From a virus, in IMG/VR virus record IMGVR_UViG_3300032304_001793, positions 1 through 45,348 of that record: DNA of 45,348 nucleotides, one strand, 5' to 3'. The position numbers were made by a program, and so were the translations under genes. This document shows, piece after piece, positions 38,569 through 45,348 of this stretch. The notes beneath the pieces are model-generated. The model made no database searches. It saw only the letters and a list, made by a program, of their open reading frames with translations, and had not been told where the DNA came from. The stretch's first letter is position 1; every line of letters begins with the position of its first letter.

Positions 38569-39506
38569 GCCTCGCGGACATTCACCGACACGACGTCGAC
38601 AGGCTCCTGCCGCCTGACGAGGAGTTCGCTGAAGAGTACGCCCACCGTGTCAAGCTCGGCCGGCAGGCCGCTGAGCATCGCACGGTGGCATTCGTCGCCA
38701 TCTGCCGCAACGCGATGCCGTTCCTGCCGTTCACGCTTCAGCGTGTCGAGCAGGCCTCGAAGATGTTTCGCCACGCCTGGACATTCATTTACGAGAACGA
38801 CTCATCGGACGAGACAAAGGATTTTCTCGCCCACTGGAAGGACTCGGGGCCTGACCGCTACTGCGAGATGCGGAGCCATGGAAGGCCACACCTGAACTTC
38901 ACGAAGGCGACCGAGCGAACTCTTGCCCTCGCAGAGTATCGAAACCAGTGTCGCCTCTGGGTGGCCTCGAAGACGAACGCCGACTACGTCGTCGTGTTCG
39001 ACACCGATCCCTGGGGCGGCTTTAGCGTCGACGGCATCGCTAACACGATCGGGCACCTCGAAGAATTCGGCGAGTACAGCAACGCGTCGGGCATGGCGAG
39101 CTACTCGTGGTGCGAGTGGGGGCCGCCCGTCTGGTCGCAGCCTACGCTTTGCCATTACGACGCATGGGCATGCCGATGGACGTGGTGGAAAGAACGCCAG
39201 GACATGCTCTGGTTTCATCTTTGGCACCCGCCAGTCGGATCGCCGCCCGTGAGGATGAACTCGGCCTTCGGCCAACTGGCCGTGTACCGCGCAGCGGACT
39301 ACATAGCCGGCCAATACGCGGGAGGTGATTGCGAGCACGTTCCATTTCACAAGTCTCTGGGAGGGGATTTTTACCTGAACCCGTCGAGCCGGGTCGTTTC
39401 CTTCTGGATACCCAAGGATGAATCCCAAGAAAGTGCAGGTAGCCGTTTGCACGGTGACCTTCACGCAAATGTGGCTGGCAGGGACGCCAACCAGGATCAT
39501 CGCTGA
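38553..39506 (+). CDS. Glycosyltransferase, CMT1/GT69-like
   Basis: 317 residues. AFVAICRNAMPFLPFTLQRV, FIYENDSSDETKDFLAHW, and VVVFDTDPWGGFSVDGIANT (DxD) resemble the alpha-mannosyltransferase CMT1 type. It overlaps the next gene by 89 bases, so its C-terminal 30 residues (past WIPKDES) may be non-native. The start overlaps the previous gene by 16 bases. Confidence 0.75.
   Translation: MQVQISLADIHRHDVDRLLPPDEEFAEEYAHRVKLGRQAAEHRTVAFVAICRNAMPFLPFTLQRVEQASKMFRHAWTFIYENDSSDETKDFLAHWKDSGPDRYCEMRSHGRPHLNFTKATERTLALAEYRNQCRLWVASKTNADYVVVFDTDPWGGFSVDGIANTIGHLEEFGEYSNASGMASYSWCEWGPPVWSQPTLCHYDAWACRWTWWKERQDMLWFHLWHPPVGSPPVRMNSAFGQLAVYRAADYIAGQYAGGDCEHVPFHKSLGGDFYLNPSSRVVSFWIPKDESQESAGSRLHGDLHANVAGRDANQDHR
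39403..39414 (+). repeat. GTCYGGATAC-class motif before a start
   Basis: TTCTGGATACCC, inside the end of the glycosyltransferase frame, is 3 bases before ATG 39418. Confidence 0.45.
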
Positions 39507-39810
39507 GACACTGAAAATCTCGGCGGATCGCGCTGACATCACTCGCCGAGAACTCAAGCTCCCCAGGCGTGAAAGCTGGCACGGCAGCAAGGCCGGGCAC
39601 CGCAAGGCCTATCTGCCGTCCAAGGCCGAGATTCGCCAGAAATGCCTGGAGTTTCAGGCAGGATGGAGCGAAGAGGAGCGGAATCGCCGAAGGGTTGGCT
39701 GGAAGCCGCCCGATCCCGTCGAGGCTCGCGTGTTTCCCGAGGCCATCTTCGACGTTCAGGGCGACGTGACCGGTTTCTTAGAAGACCTCGCCGACTCTTC
39801 GGGTGGTTGA
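39418..39810 (+). CDS. Small helix-turn-helix regulator, paralogue of 36443
   Basis: 130 residues as given. FTQMWLAGTPTRIIAETLKIS aligns with FKELWASSTPTEIAKLCNVS of 36443, and CLEFQAGWSEEERNRRRVG matches WSDEEERRRQVG, so the two are paralogues. The start is uncertain (ATG 39418, GTG 39433, GTG 39454) because it overlaps the glycosyltransferase by 89 bases and lacks a clear ribosome site. Confidence 0.62.
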   Translation: MNPKKVQVAVCTVTFTQMWLAGTPTRIIAETLKISADRADITRRELKLPRRESWHGSKAGHRKAYLPSKAEIRQKCLEFQAGWSEEERNRRRVGWKPPDPVEARVFPEAIFDVQGDVTGFLEDLADSSGG

Positions 39811-39840
39811 CCCGAGGACGATAGTCTCGGGATAGGTAGG
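39811..39840 (+). promoter_or_regulatory. Motif with 6-bp stem and TTGACC upstream
   Basis: CCCGAG (39811-39816) pairs with CTCGGG (39826-39831), and ATAGTCTCGGGATAGGTAGG (39821-39840) is a GTCYGGATAC-class copy. TTGACC at 39807-39812 overlaps the stop. The tail matches 22270. Confidence 0.45.
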
Positions 39841-39861
39841 CGTTGCATGGAGGCACGCGAG

Positions 39862-40143
39862 ATGAGCGAGCAGAACTACGGCGACACCCTGTCGATCTGG
39901 GAAAAGATTCGCATTCTCCAGGAATGGGCCCCCATCCTGACCTACGTCCAGGCGTTTCTCGCCACGGCTGACTCGCACGACAAGGCCGTGATCGTCGGTG
40001 ACGCGTGCGAGTGGCTGGCCTCGAAGACGAAGGGAACGAAGGTCGACGACGAACTCGTTGCCCACCTGACCGCGATCCTGCGGTCGCCGCAGGGCGAGTC
40101 TTTTCTGCGGTGGCTCGTGGCGAAGGTCGAGGGCGACAAGTGA
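39862..40143 (+). CDS. Unknown 93-residue helical protein
   Basis: ATG 39862 preferred (GGAGG 8 bases upstream) over ATG 39847. Helical: IWEKIRILQEWAPILTYVQA, AVIVGDACEWLASKTKG, and FLRWLVAKVEGDK. Overlaps the next gene by 4 bases. Unknown. Confidence 0.66.
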   Translation: MSEQNYGDTLSIWEKIRILQEWAPILTYVQAFLATADSHDKAVIVGDACEWLASKTKGTKVDDELVAHLTAILRSPQGESFLRWLVAKVEGDK

Positions 40144-40394
40144 TTGACTATGAATTCATTTTTCGCGCCTGTGCCGTTGTGGCGGCGGTTGCTGTCGTGG
40201 CGGGCCCCCGTCTGGTGGCAGCAATTAAAAAGGTCCGCCTGCCCTCCCCCGCCCCGGGAAAAGCAGTCGAAATGAGCGACGCTCACACGATCCTGGAGAT
40301 TGCCAGCCGCCTCAAGGTGGCCGGCAATAAGAAAGGCGTGGCTCTCTGCCAACAGTTGATCGACGTCATTCTCCAGCCGGAGGGGAAAGCGTGA
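40140..40394 (+). CDS. Unknown membrane-anchored protein
   Basis: 84 residues from GTGA. FIFRACAVVAAVAVVAGPRLV is one transmembrane helix, followed by a basic AAIKKVRLPSP and a helical cytoplasmic end. Function unknown. Confidence 0.62.
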   Translation: MIDYEFIFRACAVVAAVAVVAGPRLVAAIKKVRLPSPAPGKAVEMSDAHTILEIASRLKVAGNKKGVALCQQLIDVILQPEGKA

Positions 40395-40870
40395 CTTGGC
40401 GGAACCTGATCGTCGTTCTCTTGTTGGCGTTCGGGGTGTTTGGCGTGCCATCTGCCCCAACGTTCAATCAAGTTCAGTCAATCTCGATTAGGGAGCCTTC
40501 GAGCGAGATGAAGAACGCCGTCCAGCCTGTTGTGAAGATCGTCAAGGACATGAGCCCGATCGACAGGCTCTGGCTCCAGAACGTGTATCTCAACTGCGCA
40601 CGGGTTGTCGCCGCCGACGGGATCGTCGACGAGCCGACGGTCACGACGACCGACTCCCTGCGAGCCGTCCACGTCGCCGTGCTCGGCTTCATCTGGAAAG
40701 GGATGGCGAACAACTCTCCTGGCAAGTATCGAGGCCTGTCCGAGGCCATCGACGGCGTGCTGTCGGGCGTTATCGGAGACGAGTCCCAACAGTTGACTGC
40801 GGAAAAGCGGCAGAAGGCGGTTGACCTGTACGAAGCGATTGCATGGGCAGGGCTCGGAAAGGACGCGTAA
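40391..40870 (+). CDS. Exported protein of unknown function
   Basis: 159 residues from GTGA. Signal-like hydrophobic N-terminus (MTWRNLIVVLLLAFGVFGV). The rest is helical, with LRAVHVAVLGFIWKGMANN and a GLSEAIDGVLSGVIG segment. Not recognised; occurs in this exported/membrane block. Confidence 0.68.
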   Translation: MTWRNLIVVLLLAFGVFGVPSAPTFNQVQSISIREPSSEMKNAVQPVVKIVKDMSPIDRLWLQNVYLNCARVVAADGIVDEPTVTTTDSLRAVHVAVLGFIWKGMANNSPGKYRGLSEAIDGVLSGVIGDESQQLTAEKRQKAVDLYEAIAWAGLGKDA

Positions 40871-41812
40871 ATGGCCGCTCCGTGGAGGCCGCAGGGGTAT
40901 GTCCCAAACCCCAAGGCCACTGAAAAGTACGTCTCCAGCTTGAAGTGGCCCACGCTTGCCGAGGCCGGCTCCAAGCTCAAGGCCAACGACAACGCCGACG
41001 TCGTGCTCTGGCCGGCGATCATCCGCATCAAGCCGACGTACTCTCGAGTGGCCCAGGCGATCGGTTCGTGCGTTGGGCATGGTTTCGCTGGAGCGGTGGA
41101 CGCTCTATCCAGTACAGAAATTGTCGTTCACGGCGAGCCGGAAGACTGGCCCGGCCGATGCCTGGAGGCATCGATTTATGCGTTGAGCAGGGTCGAAAGT
41201 AGGGGCCTCACGCGAAACTACGGCGGCGACGGAAGCTACGGAGCCGCTGCGGCAGAGGCCGTGACGCGGTGGGGCTGCCTTCACTACGACGTCGACTACG
41301 GCGGCAAGGTCTTCAGCGAGTATTCAGGCACTCGCGAGAAGCAGTGGGGCGCCTCGGGCCTGCCCGACGAGCTTGAGCCGTTCGCGAAGAAGCGGCGAGT
41401 GAAGACAGCTACGCTCGTCGAGAACTTCGAGCAACTCTGCAAAGCGATCTCTAACGGCTACCCTGTCGCCCAGGCCAGCGTCCAAGGCTTTGTGTTCAAG
41501 CGTGACGAGGCCGGCTTCTGTAAGGCCAACAACGCCGGATGGGCCCACTGCACCTGCTTCATCGGAAAGCGAATGGGCAAGCGGCCTGGGGCGTTGTACT
41601 GGCAGTCCTGGGGGCCGAAGAGCAACAACGGTCCGCACTACTCCGGCATCCCAGGGAAGCCCGAGATGCATCCGGCGTTTGCCGGTTGCACGTTCTGGGT
41701 CGACGCGGACATCGTAAATAAGATGCTGGGGCAACGCGATAGCTATGCGTTGTCTGGATACGATGGCTTCCCGGCTCGCAAGCTCCCATCATGGACGGGG
41801 GGAATTTTGTGA
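40871..41812 (+). CDS. Papain-like C1A cysteine peptidase-like protein
   Basis: 313 residues. Catalytic Cys67 in AIGSCVGHGF, with Gln62 as oxyanion residue, His226 in GWAHCTCFIG and QSWGPKSNNG where papain has NSWG (the Asn is Gln245), define a papain-like domain. Gln for Asn is unusual but tolerated in the C1A fold. A motif of the GTCYGGATAC class lies within its 3' end. Could process virion or cell-wall proteins. Confidence 0.8.
   Translation: MAAPWRPQGYVPNPKATEKYVSSLKWPTLAEAGSKLKANDNADVVLWPAIIRIKPTYSRVAQAIGSCVGHGFAGAVDALSSTEIVVHGEPEDWPGRCLEASIYALSRVESRGLTRNYGGDGSYGAAAAEAVTRWGCLHYDVDYGGKVFSEYSGTREKQWGASGLPDELEPFAKKRRVKTATLVENFEQLCKAISNGYPVAQASVQGFVFKRDEAGFCKANNAGWAHCTCFIGKRMGKRPGALYWQSWGPKSNNGPHYSGIPGKPEMHPAFAGCTFWVDADIVNKMLGQRDSYALSGYDGFPARKLPSWTGGIL
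41749..41766 (+). repeat. GTCYGGATAC motif
   Basis: GTTGTCTGGATACGATGG lies in the 3' end of the peptidase gene, 43 bases before GTG 41809. Confidence 0.55.
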
Positions 41813-42087
41813 GGAAACTTTTTTTCCTGGCGGTGCTCGCTGGCTGCTCGCCAAACACGCCTCCGGACCGCATAGACCTCCTGTGTGAGTGCTTCTCCAC
41901 GGCCGCATTCGAGGCCTACAAGGCCAAGGTCGCCCCGAAGCCCCCGGAGCCGCACAAGGAGTGCTGCAAAGAGTGTGGTGGCACCGGACGAGTCAGGAGT
42001 GGCGACAACCTGTCGTGGGTTGCCTGCCCGTGCCCGGACACCTGCAAATGCAAGTGCAAGGACGGCAAATGCGCGACCAAGAAATGA
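41809..42087 (+). CDS. Cys-rich lipoprotein
   Basis: 92 residues from GTG. The signal peptide VRKLFFLAVLAGC ends in a lipobox LAGC, so Cys13 is likely lipidated. The mature part has a CKECGGTGRV motif like DnaJ-type zinc modules and CPCPDTCKCKCKDGKC (in part: CPDTCKCKCKDG). It overlaps the peptidase by 4 bases. A spanin-like or envelope role is possible. Confidence 0.75.
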   Translation: MRKLFFLAVLAGCSPNTPPDRIDLLCECFSTAAFEAYKAKVAPKPPEPHKECCKECGGTGRVRSGDNLSWVACPCPDTCKCKCKDGKCATKK

Positions 42088-42455
42088 CTATCCGGGAACT
42101 CCAGGAATCCATCTGGAAGGACCTGCCCGTCATTCGTCGGAATCTCCTCGGGCGGGAGCGGGTCAACGACTTGATCGTCGTCTCGATCGAGCAGTCTCCG
42201 GTCGAGCTTTTCAGGCATATCACGACGGCCAACAACTCTCAGGAAATCGTGCTCGCCGCCTGGGGGCAGAGCGTCAAACGTGGATACTGCCTCTTGCACG
42301 AGTCGACCGACGAGAAGCAATTCGGCCCGATATTCTGGCTCCTGATCGGCCCAATGCTCCAGATTCTCTTGTCACGGCTCTTGGACTGGTATTTCAGATC
42401 GCCGAAGAACGCCGTCCTCATGCGGGGATGGAAGAGGAACCTGACGAATGACTGA
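42084..42455 (+). CDS. Unknown membrane-associated protein
   Basis: 123 residues, ATGA overlap. Helical N-terminus (RELQESIWKDLPVIRRNLLG) and one hydrophobic helix near 82-100 (FWLLIGPMLQILLSRLLD). No family recognised; in a lysis-like position. Confidence 0.63.
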   Translation: MTIRELQESIWKDLPVIRRNLLGRERVNDLIVVSIEQSPVELFRHITTANNSQEIVLAAWGQSVKRGYCLLHESTDEKQFGPIFWLLIGPMLQILLSRLLDWYFRSPKNAVLMRGWKRNLTND

Positions 42456-42753
42456 CGAGACAAAGCAGACGATCATCGACGTGGCCCTCCGCGCTGCTGA
42501 GCGTTTTGGCCTGCCGGTCGTAATCCTGGCGGCCATGCTCTGGATGGCCCGGGAGGCGGCTACTTCGGTTCATCACTCCGTAATCGTTCCAATGGTCGAA
42601 AGCCACACGCAGTTCCTGGAGGCGACCTCCCAGACGCTGCACGAGCTTGGCAAGACACAGGACCAACAGGCGGAGACGCTCCGCGAGATTGCCGTCAGCC
42701 AAAGAGACATTCACAACGAGTTGATGACGCAAAATAAGGAGACAGTCAAATGA
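42448..42753 (+). CDS. Small holin- or membrane-anchor-like protein
   Basis: 101 residues. One transmembrane helix at about 21-36 (FGLPVVILAAMLWMAR), then a coiled-coil tail (LEATSQTLHELGKTQDQQAETL). Size and topology fit a class III holin or anti-holin, unproven. Overlaps both neighbours. Confidence 0.55.
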   Translation: MTDETKQTIIDVALRAAERFGLPVVILAAMLWMAREAATSVHHSVIVPMVESHTQFLEATSQTLHELGKTQDQQAETLREIAVSQRDIHNELMTQNKETVK

Positions 42754-43028
42754 TCGCGAGCGTAACCGTCGGAACGACCCAGGTGCAGGTCCTACCCCCG
42801 CCATCGGGTAGGCCCTGGGCATTTGTGGCGATCGGCAACAACGGCCCGAGCAAGGCATACCTCAAGCTCGTTCCCGATGCCGACGCCGTCACAGCCTCGA
42901 ACGGCGTCCCACTCGCGGTGGACTCCGTACTGATCTGTGATCAGGACCTCCAGAAGGAGCTTTTCCGGGGGAGCATCACGGCGATTGTGTCGTCGGGAAC
43001 AACCACCATCTCGGTCCAGGCTTTCTGA
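42750..43028 (+). CDS. Unknown 92-residue beta protein
   Basis: Beta-rich (VTVGTTQVQVLPPPSGRPWA, ITAIVSSGTTTISVQAF) with no Cys. Resembles a small decoration or head-tail joining protein, guess only. TGATG coupling to the next gene. Confidence 0.6.
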   Translation: MIASVTVGTTQVQVLPPPSGRPWAFVAIGNNGPSKAYLKLVPDADAVTASNGVPLAVDSVLICDQDLQKELFRGSITAIVSSGTTTISVQAF

Positions 43029-45217
43029 TGCCGTTCTGGGCAAACGAAAATACGATTTCCTTTGGCGGGACCGCCCGCATCCTGCGACCGCGAGCCACGA
43101 CCGCCGCTTCGCCGCCGTGCGCCACGCCATCGTCCTTGCTCCTGCGCTTCGACGGGAACTTCAACGACTCGTCTGCCAATGCGTTGGCGGTGACGGCGAA
43201 CGGTAATGCGGCGATCAGCACGGCAACGAAGAAATGGGGTGGCGGGTCTGGTCAGTTCGACGGGGCTGGTGATTACTTAGAAGTCGCAGACCAGAACGAC
43301 GAACTCCAGTTTGGCGATGGCGACTTCACTATCGAAGCGTGGGTGTATCCGTTCGACTCTGTTACCGACCCAAACACAATCGTCGGGAGGCGTGCTTCTG
43401 GCGAAAGTGAACTGGCGTATGTGCTGTATGCGTTCCAGGGCAGCACATACCTTGTCGTGTCGTTTGACGGCTTGGGGTGGGGCATCAACGGCGGCGGCAC
43501 GCAAACAGTTTTTAGCAACCAGTGGTCACACATTGCGCTGGTGCGGAGCGGCAGCAGTTGGAAGGTCTACGTCAACGGCGTGATGAGCCAGGAGGCCACG
43601 AATTCAAGCGCCGTGTACGCCTCGTCTGTCGCAACGAAGGTCGGTGGTGGCGGTGCTGGGAGCCAAGACTTCAACGGCTACATCGACGACGTTCGCATCG
43701 TGAAGGGGCTTGCCGTCTACACCGGCCCGTTCATCCCGCCAGCCGCACCGCTCTCGCCATGCGCCACGCCGGTGCCGGTGCAGCGAGAGTCCTCGCTGCT
43801 CATGCGTTTCGACGGGAACTTTACAGACTCGTCGCCCAATGCGTTGACCGCAACGGCACAAGGCAACGCCGTTGTCAGCACGACGCAGAGCAAGTTTGGC
43901 GGATCGTCGCTGTATCTGGATGGCTCAAGTACGGTGACGATTCCGTATGACGGGACGTTCGACTTTGGCGACGGCGACTTCACGATTGAAGCGTGGGTTC
44001 GGCCGTCTACGCCACAGCCTGATACTCCATACGGACTTGTCTGCGGCGGTGGATTCCCAAGCGGCTGGGCGTCGTACACTAACGGTGGCGACAATCAAAC
44101 ATCGCTGAACACAGGCACGCCATACTGGAGCGGCAACTCACTTGGGCCATCGCCCGCCGATGGCGTGTGGTCGCACATCGCTTTCACCAAACAAGGCACG
44201 CTATGTAGTTGCTACGTCAACGGAGTGCTAAACGGAACGGCGGAGATTAGCGGTTCATTCAATGCGAACAGCGAGCCGCTCACCATTGGCAGTGATCGGA
44301 CTGAAGAAGGGTACAAATTCATCGGCTACATAGACGAACTCCGCATCGTCGAAGGCTTGGCCGTTTACACCGGCCCGTTCATTCCACCAACTGGGCCGCT
44401 AGCGGTAAACGCCACGCCTGTGCCGGTGCAGGCTGCGGCCAGCCTGCTCCTCAACTTCGACGGCAACTTCAATGACTCGTCGCCCAATGCGATGACGGTG
44501 ACTGCGAATGGAAACGCGGTGATCAGCACGACCACGAAGAAGTACGGGTCTGGCGCGGCGTACTTCGATGGAGCCGGAGACTACGCTCAAGTCGCTGGGC
44601 AGTTGCCTTTTCAGTTTGGTGCTGGAAGTTGGACGATAGAGGCGTGGGTGAATCTTCCGAGCGAACCCACATCTGGACAAACGCTCGTGTCGAAGGCGAT
44701 AGCGAATGTCTCCATTGATCAATCCAACAATGGACTGTCCGAAATAACGCTCGGAGCAGACGGTGACATTCGCGTGGTGCTTGCTGCGACTGGCGACTTT
44801 GGTGCGGGCTGGCTTGACCATCACTTCACCACTCCGTCTGGCAACTTCGCGGCAGGCACTTGGAACCATATTGCGGTGTGCCGGGATGGCGAGTACGTCA
44901 AATGCTTTTGGAACGGGTCAATGCTCGCATCGGTCCTGTACGGCCCTTATTCGATTTACCCATCGTCTGATGTTCCGGTGCTTGTTGGCGCGCGACACCT
45001 CAATGCGCTCAGTGAATTCGACCAGCACTTCAACGGCTACATCGACGACGTTCGCATCGTGAAGGGCTTGGCCGTTTACACCACCAACTTCACGCCGCCC
45101 GCTGCACCGTTGACGGTGAACGCCACGCCCTACGTTCCGCCGCCCGCGCCGCCCGCCACCGCACCAAGCCTCTGGAAAGCCGAAACCCTCAGACCCTTGT
45201 ACCACTGGAGCACATGA
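43028..45217 (+). CDS. Triple LamG/concanavalin-like lectin repeat protein, possible tail fibre or surface protein
   Basis: 729 residues. Three repeats at about 36-250, 255-467 and 468-700, each with LRFDGNFNDSSANAL-like start, GDFTIEAWVYP, WSHIALVRSG and FNGYIDDVRIVKGLAVYTGP end. They are LamG/laminin-G-like (concanavalin) folds that bind glycans. Linkers PCATPVPVQ are Pro-rich. No signal peptide, so it is likely a virion protein. TGATG coupling to the previous gene. Confidence 0.82.
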   Translation: MPFWANENTISFGGTARILRPRATTAASPPCATPSSLLLRFDGNFNDSSANALAVTANGNAAISTATKKWGGGSGQFDGAGDYLEVADQNDELQFGDGDFTIEAWVYPFDSVTDPNTIVGRRASGESELAYVLYAFQGSTYLVVSFDGLGWGINGGGTQTVFSNQWSHIALVRSGSSWKVYVNGVMSQEATNSSAVYASSVATKVGGGGAGSQDFNGYIDDVRIVKGLAVYTGPFIPPAAPLSPCATPVPVQRESSLLMRFDGNFTDSSPNALTATAQGNAVVSTTQSKFGGSSLYLDGSSTVTIPYDGTFDFGDGDFTIEAWVRPSTPQPDTPYGLVCGGGFPSGWASYTNGGDNQTSLNTGTPYWSGNSLGPSPADGVWSHIAFTKQGTLCSCYVNGVLNGTAEISGSFNANSEPLTIGSDRTEEGYKFIGYIDELRIVEGLAVYTGPFIPPTGPLAVNATPVPVQAAASLLLNFDGNFNDSSPNAMTVTANGNAVISTTTKKYGSGAAYFDGAGDYAQVAGQLPFQFGAGSWTIEAWVNLPSEPTSGQTLVSKAIANVSIDQSNNGLSEITLGADGDIRVVLAATGDFGAGWLDHHFTTPSGNFAAGTWNHIAVCRDGEYVKCFWNGSMLASVLYGPYSIYPSSDVPVLVGARHLNALSEFDQHFNGYIDDVRIVKGLAVYTTNFTPPAAPLTVNATPYVPPPAPPATAPSLWKAETLRPLYHWST
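43136..45130 (+). repeat. Three tandem ~660-bp gene-internal repeats
   Basis: DNA-level similarity is strong. CGGCTACATCGACGACGTTC occurs identically near 43676 and 45033, within longer identity (about 38 bp). The middle unit is more diverged. This can recombine to change the copy number of lectin domains. Confidence 0.8.
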
Positions 45218-45220
45218 TCT

Positions 45221-45348
45221 ATGGCCGCGCCGAATGCTAATAGTCCAACGAAGGTTGAGTTCAAGACCGCCCGCCTCGCCGCCACGACGGCATCGCAGAC
45301 CATCGTGTCCTGCGGTGCGACGAGCAACATGGCGATTCGCGTCGTCAG
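45221..45348 (+). CDS. Partial gene cut by the right edge
   Basis: ATG 45221, CTGGAG upstream. Begins MAAPNANSPTKVEFKTARLA and continues open to the edge (42 codons visible). Likely a further virion-type protein, unnamed. Confidence 0.6.
   Translation, partial: MAAPNANSPTKVEFKTARLAATTASQTIVSCGATSNMAIRVV

Noticed and set aside
1-45348. CRISPR array or tRNA genes
   Set aside because: The promoter repeats are spaced irregularly (0.4-1.9 kb) and have no spacer/repeat structure. No cloverleaf with GTTCRA arm was seen on either strand.

Overview
This window reads as one end of a high-GC temperate bacteriophage or prophage. It has an integrase, excisionase-like small DNA-binding proteins, densely packed genes on the + strand with 1-4 base stop/start overlaps, a phage replication and recombination module, homing elements (an intein and a GIY-YIG endonuclease) and a lectin-repeat virion-type protein at the right edge. 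No terminase, portal, capsid or tail tape-measure gene is visible, so the structural block probably lies beyond the right edge. No tRNA, rRNA or CRISPR was recognised. The host cannot be fixed from the sequence. The strong AGGAG ribosome sites, high GC and exported trypsin-like and papain-like proteins are compatible with Planctomycetota, but that is a low-confidence guess.

Layout: 1-1.6 kb holds leftward genes (edge fragment, tyrosine integrase, small unknown). 1.6-9.0 kb is a rightward block with two helix-turn-helix proteins, an HDAC-family deacetylase, DUF3310, a DNA methyltransferase, a MazG-like pyrophosphohydrolase, a DUF4406-like protein and many small unknowns, ending at a terminator. 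9.07-19.7 kb is an array of mostly unknown small genes, most with a private promoter. These promoters share a sigma-70-like core (TTGCAA/TTGCCA - 16 or 17 nt - TATACT) whose spacer is a palindromic operator-like element GCACCGNNNNCGGTGC, followed by a conserved leader ending in an AGGAGAC ribosome site. 19.7-29.7 kb is DNA metabolism: DUF932, SNF2-type helicase, RecE/Cas4-like nuclease, a probable ssDNA-binding-type protein, a primase-polymerase, an AT-rich gap and a UvrD-type helicase carrying a 282-residue intein.

29.7-36.3 kb is accessory: a trypsin-like exported protease, a bacterioferritin-like protein with altered iron ligands, a CoiA-like nuclease in atypical DNA, a GP88-like protein, a free-standing GIY-YIG endonuclease, a VRR-NUC nuclease, a GNAT-like protein and a CAP-domain exported protein. 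36.4-39.8 kb is a sugar-modification cassette (FkbM methyltransferase and three glycosyltransferases) flanked by two paralogous helix-turn-helix proteins. 39.8-45.3 kb holds membrane and exported proteins, a papain-like protein, a lipoprotein, holin-like small proteins and a triple-LamG protein.

A second repeated element, GTCYGGATAC (extended form GTCYGGATACSATMACC), occurs about 17 times in the + orientation, almost always between a stop codon and the next start, from 1.6 to 41.8 kb. Some copies are followed by perfect hairpins just ahead of the next gene. The two repeat classes together suggest a genome-wide regulatory scheme: one site inside promoters and one just upstream of start codons. 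This is the most interesting unexplained structure here. Functions below are inferred from visible motifs and remembered families; no database search was possible.
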